This document shows positions 20,621-29,831 of a DNA stretch of 64,000 nt, one piece after another (the stretch's first letter is position 1; every line of letters starts with the position of its first letter). Source of the DNA: Lachnospiraceae bacterium (GTDB lineage: Bacteria; Bacillota; Clostridia; Lachnospirales; Lachnospiraceae); assembly GCA_022763925.1 (NCBI GenBank), contig JALERW010000084.1, positions 1-64,000 on the forward strand, given 5' to 3'. The notes beneath the pieces were generated by a model. It searched no databases, had not been told where the DNA came from, and was given only the letters and a program-made list of their open reading frames with translations. Position numbers and translations under genes: made by a program.

Positions 20621-20670
20621 GACAAAAGACCAAAGCTGTGCAGGATGCCGCGAAACGTTGGTCTTTTGTC
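20621..20670. terminator. Bidirectional intrinsic terminator between convergent genes
   Basis: GACAAAAGACCAA ... TTGGTCTTTTGTC perfect 13-bp stem. Confidence 0.85.
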
Positions 20671-20686
20671 TGTAAAAGTCTTTCAT

Positions 20687-22051
20687 TTAACGTTTTTTCA
20701 GCGGAGTATAGTCCCGGTGTCTGGCAATGCTTTTGTAAGCCGGCCGGATGATCTTTCCTCCGTTATTCAGTTCCTCAATACGGTGTGCACTCCAGCCGAC
20801 GATACGGGCCATGGCAAAAATCGGAGTGAACAGCTCGGTCGGAAGATCCAGCATGCTGTAGACAAAACCGCTGTAAAAATCCACATTGGCACTGACACCC
20901 TTATATATTTTCCGCTCTTTGGCAATCACTTCCTTTGCCAGCCGTTCCGTGAGAAAATACAGTTCATATTCATCCTGGCGTCCTTTTTCCTGGGCCAGCC
21001 TCTTCACAAAGGAGCGGAAAATATCCGCTCTGGGATCGGAGAGAGAATAGACTGCGTGGCCCATACCGTAAATCAGACCCGCATGGTCGAAGGCTTCCCT
21101 GTTCAGAAGCCGGGTAAGATAGGCCGATACCTCGTCTTCGTCCTTCCAGTCCTTTACCTGCTCCTTCATATCCTGAAACATCTTTACCACCTTGACATTG
21201 GCACCGCCGTGCTTCGGACCCTTCAGAGAGCCGAGAGCGGCAGCGATGGCTGAATAGGTGTCTGTTCCGGAGGAGGAAACTACATGGGTGGTAAAGGTGG
21301 AATTGTTTCCGCCGCCGTGTTCCATATGGAGCACCAGAGCAATATCCAGAATGCGGGCTTCAAATTCGGTGAAGCTGCTGTCCGGGCGAAGAATGTGGAG
21401 AATATTTTCCGCCGTGGAGAGCTCCGGCTTCGGTGCATGGATAAAAAGGCTATTTCCGTCATGATAATGGCTGTAGGCCTGATATCCGTAGATAGACAAA
21501 AGAGGGAAGAGACTGATCAGCTGAAGACACTGACGCAGTACATTGGGAATGGAAATGTCATCTGCTCTGTCATCATAAGAATACAGAGTAAGAACGCTTC
21601 GGGCCAGCGTGTTCATCATATCCTGGCTGGGAGCCTTCATGATAATATCCCGCACGAAGCTGGTTGGCAGCGTGCGGTAGTTGGCCAGAAGATTTGTGAA
21701 GGACAAAAGCTCCATTTTGTCCGGAAGAGAGCCGAACAGAAGCAGATAGGTGATTTCCTCAAAGCCAAAGCGGTTCTCTGAGATAAAGCCGTTCACCAGA
21801 TCCTTGATGTTGATTCCCCGGTAGTAGAGTTTTCCCTCACAGGGAATCATTTCGTTGTCCTCGATGGTATAGGAGGTGATGGCGGAAATGTCGGTAAGAC
21901 CGGCAAGCACGCCCTTGCCGTTGATGTCGCGTAAGCCTCGCTTCACCTCGTACTTGGTATAGAGTTCCGGGTTGATTTCACTGGAATCCTGTGCCAGCCT
22001 GGACAAGGAGAGTATTTCCGGTGAAATATCAGAATAGATATTTGAATTCAT
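20687..22051 (-). CDS. Citrate synthase (Si-type, citrate/2-methylcitrate synthase family)
   Basis: LYYRGINIKDLV, HMEHGGGNNSTFTTHVVSSSGTDTYSAIAAALGSLKGPKHGGAN, MGHAVYSLSDPRA. Confidence 0.93.
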   Translation of the reverse strand: MNSNIYSDISPEILSLSRLAQDSSEINPELYTKYEVKRGLRDINGKGVLAGLTDISAITSYTIEDNEMIPCEGKLYYRGINIKDLVNGFISENRFGFEEITYLLLFGSLPDKMELLSFTNLLANYRTLPTSFVRDIIMKAPSQDMMNTLARSVLTLYSYDDRADDISIPNVLRQCLQLISLFPLLSIYGYQAYSHYHDGNSLFIHAPKPELSTAENILHILRPDSSFTEFEARILDIALVLHMEHGGGNNSTFTTHVVSSSGTDTYSAIAAALGSLKGPKHGGANVKVVKMFQDMKEQVKDWKDEDEVSAYLTRLLNREAFDHAGLIYGMGHAVYSLSDPRADIFRSFVKRLAQEKGRQDEYELYFLTERLAKEVIAKERKIYKGVSANVDFYSGFVYSMLDLPTELFTPIFAMARIVGWSAHRIEELNNGGKIIRPAYKSIARHRDYTPLKKR

Positions 22052-22335
22052 GCAACACACGTCCTTTCTGATATTTTTACGCGGCAGACCGGTAAAAAAG
22101 ATGCCATCATTTTATCACAGAAGCATTTTTCGCACAATTAAAACCGGAAAGTCTTTATGAAAAATTAACAATTTGAAGTAGAAATATACGTGAAAAAGGA
22201 TGGAAAATGTCGAAAAATAGACAAAAGGGAGTATTCCGAGGGTAAGAATAAAAGAAAAACAGGTTTCCTTCAGGAGAAAAAAGAGGTAAAATAGAAAAGG
22301 ATATACTGGAAGAGTATCAAGAAGGAGGGCAAGAA

Positions 22336-22977
22336 ATGGACACGAAGGATATTTTGAAAAGAGTAGATCACACCGCTTTGAAAGCGTTCTGCACATGGGA
22401 GGATATAAGAAAGCTTTGTGATGAGGCAGTGGCCTGTCAGATGGCATCCGTATGTATTCCGCCCAATTATATCAGGAGAGTGCACGATGCTTATGGAGAA
22501 ACGCTGGATATCTGTACGGTGATCGGTTTTCCGCTTGGATACAGTGTAACCTCAGCCAAGGTGGAAGAGGCGCGTCAGGCGGTGGCGGACGGAGCCCGGG
22601 AAGTGGATATGGTGATCAATATTACCGATGTGAAGAATGGGGATTATGATAAAGTGGAGGATGAAATCCGTGCAGTGCGAAAGGTCTGTGAAGGAAAGAT
22701 CCTTAAAGTGATTATTGAGACCTGTTACCTGACAACGGAGGAAAAGATCGCCATGTGCAGAGCCGTGACAGCGGCTGGGGCAGACTATATCAAGACCTCC
22801 ACGGGCTTTGGAAGTGCCGGCGCGGCTCTTGAGGATATTGAACTGTTTAAGAAATACATCGGCCCGGATGTAAAGATCAAGGCAGCGGGAGGGATCCGTA
22901 CCAGAGAAGCGATGGAGGCCTTTATTGAGGCGGGATGTGACCGGATTGGTTCCAGCTCAGCCATGAATATCCTGTGA
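22336..22977 (+). CDS. deoC: Deoxyribose-phosphate aldolase
   Basis: RVDHTALKA, VIGFPLGYSVTSAK, EVDMVINI, KVIIETCYLT, YIKTSTGF, KAAGGIRT. Confidence 0.96.
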   Translation: MDTKDILKRVDHTALKAFCTWEDIRKLCDEAVACQMASVCIPPNYIRRVHDAYGETLDICTVIGFPLGYSVTSAKVEEARQAVADGAREVDMVINITDVKNGDYDKVEDEIRAVRKVCEGKILKVIIETCYLTTEEKIAMCRAVTAAGADYIKTSTGFGSAGAALEDIELFKKYIGPDVKIKAAGGIRTREAMEAFIEAGCDRIGSSSAMNIL

Positions 22978-23057
22978 TTCTCTGGGTTTATGGAATCTGC
23001 ACAGCCAAAATATAGGCAAAAACTGCCAATTTTTTCATGCTTTGTAAGAATTTTTGA

Positions 23058-23086
23058 TTGATAATTTACATAGTATGAGATATAAT
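23058..23086 (+). promoter_or_regulatory. Promoter for 6S RNA
   Basis: TTGATA-17 bp-TATAAT. Confidence 0.7.
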
Positions 23087-23102
23087 AAGAGCGAAGTAAA
23101 GA

Positions 23103-23279
23103 ACGAATGGAATTATCCTGGGATGTTCGATACCCTGCAATTTTGAACCTACATTTACTTTTATGGGATTCCAAGATCGCTTGGTTGGATGCCAGGCCTC
23201 CTTTGTAGTGGAAGGCAGAAGACAAGTTGAGGTTACCCACCTAGCCTGGGCTAGGAGTCAAAATAGCAGGAAACGGCAT
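23103..23279 (+). ncRNA. ssrS: 6S RNA (ssrS-type) candidate
   Basis: Resembles the clostridial 6S pattern TCCTGGGATGTTCG...CCTGCAATTTTGAACCTACATTT...GTAGTGGAAGGC...AGGTTACCCACCTAGCCTGGGCTAGGAGTCAAAATAGCAGGA; closing stem TCCTG/CAGGA; own promoter and terminator, no credible ORF. Confidence 0.8.
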
Positions 23280-23297
23280 TTTGGGTGTACAAAAGAT

Positions 23298-23332
23298 AAA
23301 AAGCAGCCGAAAGGCTGCTTTTTCTTTCCGGG
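23298..23332 (+). terminator. Intrinsic terminator after 6S RNA
   Basis: AAAAGCAGCC-gaaa-GGCTGCTTTTTCTTT. Confidence 0.9.
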
Positions 23333-23377
23333 CGGAATATACTGCCTGTTGTTTGTTCTTTTGCCGAAGGAGGAATT

Positions 23378-25396
23378 TTGAAAGGTAGCAGATTGTATCG
23401 AAGACAGCTTTTATGGATTCTTCTGCTTCTGTGCGCGGCGTTGGTGCTGAAGCTTCTGAAGCTGACAGAGAATCGGGGCGGAAAACAGCCGGAGAATGGA
23501 CAGGAGGAAAGCAGCCAGGGGGAGCAGGGGCAGAAAGCAAAGCTTTTCATACTGGGAACCTCAGAGAATGTGGATGGCCTTGCAGAGGACCTTGTACTGA
23601 CGGATCAGGGAGTTTTCCGAACCAGACTGGATGTTTCCGGTTTCCCCGGACGCAGGGCAGAGGCGGAGCTTTCGGATAAGACAGAAGATGGCTATGAGGT
23701 GATTTCCGGGATCCGGGCGCTGCCTTCGGAAGAGTTCTGGCTGAATAATGTTTACATACTGGATGCCCGGCCGGATGGTCTAACGGTGCTGATTGAAAAC
23801 TATCCTGTTCGTCTTGCGGGAGCCATGGACGGCTCCTATGATTATGAGCATGTGGCGGATATCTGCCTTACGGACGGAGCGGTTCATGCTGTCCGGATAA
23901 AGAAAGAGACGATCAGGGGAAGGATTCTTTCGGTATATGATGATAAAATCGAGCTGGAGGGCTATGGAGTGCTTCCGCTTTCAGAGGATTTTCGGATTTA
24001 TGAGGATTATGAGACACCCAGAGAGCTGGATGCTTCCCGGCTGGTGGTGGGATATGATATTGCCGAATTTATTGCTGCGGACGGAATGATCTGTGCAGGC
24101 ATCGTAAAGGCGCCTCCGGATATGACAAGGATTCGTGTTGTTATCGGACGTACGGGATATACAGGGCTGATGCATGAGGAAATACGGATCGTTCCGGAAG
24201 GTGACGTGACCATGGTGACCGGGGATGGTGAGGAGAAAATTCCGGCAGGAGAGGAGCTCGTTTTTCGTCCGGAGTATCTGGATATGGAAGAGCGTATCCG
24301 GCTGATCCCGGATGAAGAGGACGGAAGAATGAAGGTGCTGTCTGTGGAACGAAGTCTTGGAAATCCGGAATATTCCGGGATTCTGGAGGTGAATCGAAGG
24401 GAAGACGGGCTTCTTCTCGTAAACGAGGTGGGACTTGAGGTTTATCTGTGTTCAGTTGTGCCCAGTGAGATGCCCTCGTCCTATGAGCCGGAGGCATTAA
24501 AGGCCCAGGCCGTGTGCGCGAGAAGCTATGCCTTTTGCCAGATCCGGGAAAGTCGGTATCAGGCCTATGGTGCCCATGTGGATGACAGCGTCAGCAGTCA
24601 GGTATATAATAATGTTCCCCGCACGGAGGCTTCCACAAGGGCCGTTTATGATACGGCAGGAGAGGTGGCGGTTTATGATAATGAAGTGATCACTGCTTAT
24701 TATTTTTCCACCTCCTGCGGCTGTACCACATCGGCAGAGGTGTGGGGAAGGGATGCACAGCTGCCCTATCTGAAATCCCGTCAGGTGTCCGATGAAAACG
24801 GAACGGATTATGAGAGCGGCTTAAGCTGGTACCGATGGAGCACTGCAGGAAACGGGGAGGCATATAGGAATGGGATCCTTATGCGTGTGAGTGCGCTGGC
24901 GCAGAGCGCGCCGGAAACCGTGAAGGTGAAGAGGAAGGACGGAAGCTACGGCGACGGAGCGGTACCAACACTGGGGGACATCACCGATATCCGGGAAGGA
25001 GAACGGATGGAAGGGGGAGCCTTGTTTTCTCTTTATATTGACGGAACAAAAGGCTCTGTCCGGATCGATACGGAATATGCTGTCCGGAAAGTGCTCTGTG
25101 AAAGCGGGATGGAAATCCTCCGGCAGGATGAAAGCACCGTAAAGGCAGGAACGCTTCTTCCCAGCGCTTTTTTCGTCCTGACGCGGGAGCAGAAGGATGG
25201 GATGCTGAACACTCTTCGGATCGAAGGCGGAGGCTACGGACACGGAGTCGGCCTGAGCCAGAATGGGGCGAATGCCATGGCTGCGGAGGGAAAAGGATAT
25301 CAGGAAATTCTGAATTTTTTTTATGACGGGATAGCTGTTGAAAAAATGAAGGACGCCTTTTTGATGTGTTGCGTTTTGGAGGAAAATAAGATATGA
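23378..25396 (+). CDS. SpoIID/LytB-domain protein with long N-terminal extension
   Basis: TTG start after aaggagg; N-term TM; LEVYLCSVVPSEMPSSYEPEALKAQAVCARSYA, YFSTSCGCTTSAEVWG, GGGYGHGVGLSQNGANAMA. Confidence 0.9.
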   Translation: MKGSRLYRRQLLWILLLLCAALVLKLLKLTENRGGKQPENGQEESSQGEQGQKAKLFILGTSENVDGLAEDLVLTDQGVFRTRLDVSGFPGRRAEAELSDKTEDGYEVISGIRALPSEEFWLNNVYILDARPDGLTVLIENYPVRLAGAMDGSYDYEHVADICLTDGAVHAVRIKKETIRGRILSVYDDKIELEGYGVLPLSEDFRIYEDYETPRELDASRLVVGYDIAEFIAADGMICAGIVKAPPDMTRIRVVIGRTGYTGLMHEEIRIVPEGDVTMVTGDGEEKIPAGEELVFRPEYLDMEERIRLIPDEEDGRMKVLSVERSLGNPEYSGILEVNRREDGLLLVNEVGLEVYLCSVVPSEMPSSYEPEALKAQAVCARSYAFCQIRESRYQAYGAHVDDSVSSQVYNNVPRTEASTRAVYDTAGEVAVYDNEVITAYYFSTSCGCTTSAEVWGRDAQLPYLKSRQVSDENGTDYESGLSWYRWSTAGNGEAYRNGILMRVSALAQSAPETVKVKRKDGSYGDGAVPTLGDITDIREGERMEGGALFSLYIDGTKGSVRIDTEYAVRKVLCESGMEILRQDESTVKAGTLLPSAFFVLTREQKDGMLNTLRIEGGGYGHGVGLSQNGANAMAAEGKGYQEILNFFYDGIAVEKMKDAFLMCCVLEENKI

Positions 25397-25444
25397 TAGG
25401 CGCAGCAGGAAAATGATTTCTATTGTGTACAGAGGAGAATGGGA

Positions 25445-26350
25445 ATGAAAACATTCAGATTTCTATATCGAATGCTGATGGATTTCATCAAGCGGATGGG
25501 AGAGGACCATGTGAGCGCATATGCGGCACAGACGGCTTATTTTACCATGCTTTCCTTCATTCCCATCATCATGCTGCTGCTGGCACTTATGAAATATACG
25601 CCGGTGAGTGAGGCCATGATACAGAAGGTTTTTTCGGAAAATGTGCCCGGAGCTGTTTATCCGATGATCCTGGGGATTATCGATGATGTGTATAACCGTT
25701 CCACCAGTCTCATTCCAGTGACGGCGATTGCCACTGCCTGGTCTGCCGGAAAGGGCGTTCTGGCGATGACCAGAGGCTTCAACTGTATATACAAGGTAAA
25801 TGAGACACGTAATTATATTGCGCTTCGGCTTCGTTCTGCGGTGTATACTGTGCTGCTTATTGCATCGGTGGTGCTCAGCCTGTCCATCATGGTGTTCGGC
25901 AATCAGCTGCATGAGCTGTTTCGCGGACGTTTTCCGGTTCTGGAACAGATTACCGCATGTATCATCAGCTTCCGAACCCTTCTGATGCTGGGAGTTCTGG
26001 TATTATTCTTCACCTTTATATACCGGTTTCTTCCGAACCGGAGGGCGGCGATCCTTCTTCAGGTGCCCGGAGCCATGTTTACGGCGGCCGCATGGTCCGG
26101 TTTTTCCTTTTTCTTCTCCATTTATGTGGATCAGTACAGCAATTACTCCCGTACCTACGGAAGTCTTACTACGCTGATCATCGTGATGCTTTGGCTCTAT
26201 GCCTGTATGTATATCGTAATGATCGGAGCTGCCATCAATTCTTATTATGAAGGAAAATTCCGTGAAATGCGGGAGAGAGCCAGAAGGAAAAAATTCATCC
26301 GGAGGGAAGCGAGAAGACTGGAGGAATCCGAAGAAGGTGCAAAAGTGTAA
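25445..26350 (+). CDS. YihY/BrkB family integral membrane protein
   Basis: AYAAQTAYFTMLSFIPIIMLLLALM, ATAWSAGKGVLAMTRGFN, six TM; agaggag RBS 7 bp from ATG. Confidence 0.9.
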   Translation: MKTFRFLYRMLMDFIKRMGEDHVSAYAAQTAYFTMLSFIPIIMLLLALMKYTPVSEAMIQKVFSENVPGAVYPMILGIIDDVYNRSTSLIPVTAIATAWSAGKGVLAMTRGFNCIYKVNETRNYIALRLRSAVYTVLLIASVVLSLSIMVFGNQLHELFRGRFPVLEQITACIISFRTLLMLGVLVLFFTFIYRFLPNRRAAILLQVPGAMFTAAAWSGFSFFFSIYVDQYSNYSRTYGSLTTLIIVMLWLYACMYIVMIGAAINSYYEGKFREMRERARRKKFIRREARRLEESEEGAKV

Positions 26351-26375
26351 TTGAATAGAATACCGGATGCACTGT

Positions 26376-26431
26376 AAAAGGGAAGCAGCTGTCTTAAGCA
26401 CCTGTACGGTTCAGACAGCAGCCTCCCTTTT
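26376..26431. terminator. Bidirectional terminator
   Basis: AAAAGGGAAGCAGCTGTCT ... AGACAGCAGCCTCCCTTTT. Confidence 0.7.
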
Positions 26432-26466
26432 ATTCACATGGCCGTTTTTTCGGTTTTGTTCGTACT

Positions 26467-27024
26467 CTACAGGATCGCTCCCTGGTCCGTCTCCTGTTTG
26501 TTCTCCTTCAGATAGTCTGCAATATAGCTGGAAACTTCCGGGACATCAAAGGGGACATCTCCCAGAATCTCCCGAAATTCCCTGGTATCCAGATGAAAGG
26601 ATTTCTGATCATAGGTATAGGTAAAAAGAAAGTCCGTACCGGGATTGAAAACGATCAGGGTATGGATGGTTCCGCATATGTCTCCCAGGGGCATGCGGTC
26701 AATGTGGCTGAGGCCAAAGTCTGCCTGGACGATGGTTCCCTTGCCGGGTCTGGACCATATGGAGAAATCTCCTCCGGCGCTCTCGGCAGCCATTTTGAAA
26801 AAGGGAATGCCAAGTCCCACTTTACGGGTCGTACGGGTGGTAAAGAACGGATCCTCTGCATGGGCCAGCTGCTCCGGTGTCATGCCGCAGCCGTCATCCC
26901 CTATGAATACCCGGAGCCGGTCTGCAGCGGTATCTATCGTTACATCAATGGTGACGAGGCTGGCAGAGGCTCTTATGGAATTTTCTGCAATATCCAGAAT
27001 ATTTAAAGAAATCTCGGTCATCAT
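26467..27024 (-). CDS. HATPase_c (histidine-kinase-like) ATP-binding protein
   Basis: LNILDIAENSIRA (N-box), FIGDDGCGMT (G1), RKVGLGIPFFKMAAESAGG (G2). Confidence 0.85.
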   Translation of the reverse strand: MMTEISLNILDIAENSIRASASLVTIDVTIDTAADRLRVFIGDDGCGMTPEQLAHAEDPFFTTRTTRKVGLGIPFFKMAAESAGGDFSIWSRPGKGTIVQADFGLSHIDRMPLGDICGTIHTLIVFNPGTDFLFTYTYDQKSFHLDTREFREILGDVPFDVPEVSSYIADYLKENKQETDQGAIL

Positions 27025-27157
27025 AAGGCATCTTTGTTCCTTCCTTCGTTATTGTGTTTCATTATAGCATTTTCAGGGATAAAAAGCTATTATTACTTTG
27101 AAAATGTTATCCGGCATGTTATAATAGCGAAAGATATTAATGCGGGGAGGAAAAGGG

Positions 27158-27514
27158 ATGTTACTGATAAACGTTCAAGAGCTGCTTCATGCGACCGCAC
27201 TTTGCGGAGAAGATTACCTGCAGAACTATGATGTGAAATCGGTCTATGCGTCCGATATGATGAGTGATGTGCTTGCACAGGTTAAGGGACATCCTTTGCT
27301 TCTTACCGGTCTGTGCAATCCGCAGGTGATCCGGACGGCTGAGATGGTGGACATTTCCTGCGTGGTCTTTGTACGCGGAAAATCTCCGGACGAGCATATC
27401 CTTGAGCTGGCAAAGGATGGGCTTCTTTGTGTGCTGAGAACAGATCTTACCATGTTTGAGGCATGTGGAATCCTTTATCAGGCAGGCTTGTGTGGAGGTG
27501 ATGAAATTGAGTGA
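27158..27514 (+). CDS. DRTGG-domain protein (copy 1)
   Basis: 118 aa; domain architecture and context typical of clostridial hydrogenase-associated DRTGG proteins. Confidence 0.7.
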   Translation: MLLINVQELLHATALCGEDYLQNYDVKSVYASDMMSDVLAQVKGHPLLLTGLCNPQVIRTAEMVDISCVVFVRGKSPDEHILELAKDGLLCVLRTDLTMFEACGILYQAGLCGGDEIE

Positions 27515-27950
27515 CAGCATTATGACACTGAAGTACAGGGTGAGCGCAGATGATTTCAAATCAGCTGGAGAGGCCAGCAGTGATGTGAAGAATAAGCTGA
27601 AGAAAATGGGGTTTCCACCGGAGGTTGTGCGAAAGGTCGCCATTTCCATGTATGAGGGTGAGATCAACATGGTCATTCATGCCAACGGCGGTGAGATTAC
27701 GGTGGATATCACCATGGATGAGATCATTATTGTGCTTCAGGATGTCGGACCCGGAATTAAGGATATCGACAAGGCAATGCAGGCCGGATATTCCACCGCT
27801 TCGGATCAGATCCGTTCCCTGGGCTTCGGAGCAGGCATGGGACTTCCGAACATGAAGAAATATTCCGATGATATGAAAATAGAGACAACGCTGGGCGTTG
27901 GAACAACGGTAACGCTTGTCATAAAGCTGCAGCCACAAAGCCATGTATGA
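27501..27950 (+). CDS. Anti-sigma-factor-like HATPase (RsbW/SpoIIAB family); start ambiguous between ATG 27501 and TTG 27507
   Basis: YEGEINMVIHANGGEITVDI (N-box), QDVGPGIKDIDKAMQAGYSTASDQIRSLGFGAGMGLPNMKKYSD. Confidence 0.88.
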   Translation: MKLSDSIMTLKYRVSADDFKSAGEASSDVKNKLKKMGFPPEVVRKVAISMYEGEINMVIHANGGEITVDITMDEIIIVLQDVGPGIKDIDKAMQAGYSTASDQIRSLGFGAGMGLPNMKKYSDDMKIETTLGVGTTVTLVIKLQPQSHV

Positions 27951-27979
27951 GGAGAAGACACAGAGAGAGGAATTAGATA

Positions 27980-29434
27980 ATGGATAAGTTTTTTCATTCT
28001 GTATATCTGGAGGAGAAAAATTGTACGGGCTGTTATAACTGTATCAAGCGATGTCCGACCGGTGCGATCCGGGTACGGGACGGGAAAGCCCGGGTGATCA
28101 ATAAATACTGTATCGACTGCGGGGAATGTGTCCGTTCCTGCAAGCAGCATGCCAAATCCTCGAAGAGAAACAAGCTGAAGGGAGACCTGGTGGGAAAGTT
28201 CGACTACATGGTTGCCCTGCCGTCCCAGGCGCTGTACAGTCAGTTTCAGCATCTGGAGGATGTGGATATCCTTCTTACGGCTCTGAAGCTGATGGGCTTT
28301 GATGATATTGTGGAGGTGTCCAGTGCTGCGGAGGTGCTCACGGAAAAGACCAAGCAATACATCCGGGAGCATGAGGATCTGTGGCCGATCATCAGTACTG
28401 CCTGTCCTACGGTGCTGCGGCTTATTCGGGTTCGTTTCCCGAATCTGATCGATCATCTGCTTCCGTTCCATATTCCCGCAGAGGTAGCTGCCCGTACCGC
28501 AAGAAAGAAGGCTATGAGAGAGACCGGACTTTCGTCGGAAAAGATAGGAATTGTCTACATCGCGCCCTGTCCCTCCAAGGTCAGTTATGTGCAGGCCCCG
28601 ATGGGAACGGAGAAGAGTGAGATCGATGTGGTGCTGGCCATTAAGGATATCTACCGTATTATCCTTCCCTATCTGACCGAGGCCCAGAAGCAGGTGCAGC
28701 ATCTTCGAAAAGGAGGCAGCACCGGAATTGCCTGGGGAAGAAGCGGCGGTGAAGCGCGCTCCCTGGGAGAGAAGGATTATATTGCGGCGGACGGCATTTT
28801 AAGTGTCATCAACGTCCTGGAGGACCTGGAGGATGAAAAGTTTGAAAAGGTTCCGTTCATTGAGCTGAACGCCTGTGACGGCGGCTGTGTGGGCGGTGTG
28901 CTGAATATTGAAAATCCGTTTGTGGCAAGGGCCAAGATCCTGAAGCTGGGGAAGGAACTTCCCGAGACAGCTTTGGAGGATATGCTTGCGGTGGAAGAGG
29001 AAGATATTCTCTGGAACAGCAAAGTGGAGTATGAACCGGTGTTCCAGCTGGGAAGCAGTTTCATGGAGAGCATCTCTCTGATGAAGCAGGTGGATGAGCT
29101 GCAGAAGAAATTTCCCGGACTGGACTGCGGCTGCTGCGGGGCTCCCTCCTGCCGGGCGCTGGCGGAGGATATCGTCCGAGGCGTGGCGACCGAAAATGCC
29201 TGTATCCATATTCTGAAGGACCGGCTGCATCTTCTGTCCAGATATGCAAGGGAATTTGCCAACAATGAAGTGGTAACAGAAGAAAATGTGAAGGAATACA
29301 TCGATACGGCGCGTCAGTATATCAACAAAATGTCCATGGATATTGCAAAGCTGGATGATACCATCGGGGTAAAACCGCAGCCGGAGCAGAAAACACCTCT
29401 GAAAGAGGATCTGGAGGAGGAATCCGGATCCTGA
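27980..29434 (+). CDS. [FeFe]-hydrogenase large-subunit-like protein with 2x[4Fe-4S] N-term and FeS (CxxC...) C-terminal domain; putative sensory type
   Basis: CTGCYNCIKRCP, CIDCGECVRSC; degenerate H-cluster motifs STACPTV, APCPSK, ELNACDGGCVGG; C-term LDCGCCGAPSCRALAEDIVRG. Confidence 0.88.
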   Translation: MDKFFHSVYLEEKNCTGCYNCIKRCPTGAIRVRDGKARVINKYCIDCGECVRSCKQHAKSSKRNKLKGDLVGKFDYMVALPSQALYSQFQHLEDVDILLTALKLMGFDDIVEVSSAAEVLTEKTKQYIREHEDLWPIISTACPTVLRLIRVRFPNLIDHLLPFHIPAEVAARTARKKAMRETGLSSEKIGIVYIAPCPSKVSYVQAPMGTEKSEIDVVLAIKDIYRIILPYLTEAQKQVQHLRKGGSTGIAWGRSGGEARSLGEKDYIAADGILSVINVLEDLEDEKFEKVPFIELNACDGGCVGGVLNIENPFVARAKILKLGKELPETALEDMLAVEEEDILWNSKVEYEPVFQLGSSFMESISLMKQVDELQKKFPGLDCGCCGAPSCRALAEDIVRGVATENACIHILKDRLHLLSRYAREFANNEVVTEENVKEYIDTARQYINKMSMDIAKLDDTIGVKPQPEQKTPLKEDLEEESGS

Positions 29435-29495
29435 AGGATAGTCTGAATGATAATGATTGCGGCTGCCCGGGCAGCTGGCGGGGAAGGAAACGTAT

Positions 29496-29831
29496 ATGAC
29501 AGTCAGAGAATTAGCAGAGAAAAATATATTTGAACTGATTAATATGGGAGATCAGCCGGAGGCGAGGATCAGCAAGCCGTTCTGCTGTGATCTTCTGAGT
29601 GTTGCCATGGGGAAAGCGCCGGCCGGGGGCTGCTGGGTAACGGTGATGGCAAACATCAATACACTGGCGGTGGCAGCGCTTACAGAGGCGTCCTGTATCG
29701 TGCTTGCAGAGGGCATGAAGCTGGATGAGACATGTATTCAGAAGGCTGCACAGCAGGGAATCACGGTATTTGCGGTGAATGAACCGATTTTTGATACGGC
29801 ACTGAAGGTACAGAAGCTTCTCGATGCTTAG
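29496..29831 (+). CDS. DRTGG-domain protein (copy 2)
   Basis: 111 aa, TVRELAEKNIFELINMGDQPEARISKPFCCDLLSVAMGKAPAGGCWVTV; ggggaagg RBS. Confidence 0.72.
   Translation: MTVRELAEKNIFELINMGDQPEARISKPFCCDLLSVAMGKAPAGGCWVTVMANINTLAVAALTEASCIVLAEGMKLDETCIQKAAQQGITVFAVNEPIFDTALKVQKLLDA

Noticed and set aside
23163-23381. 72-aa ORF
   Set aside because: Lies over the 6S RNA candidate and its terminator; no RBS or protein-like features.
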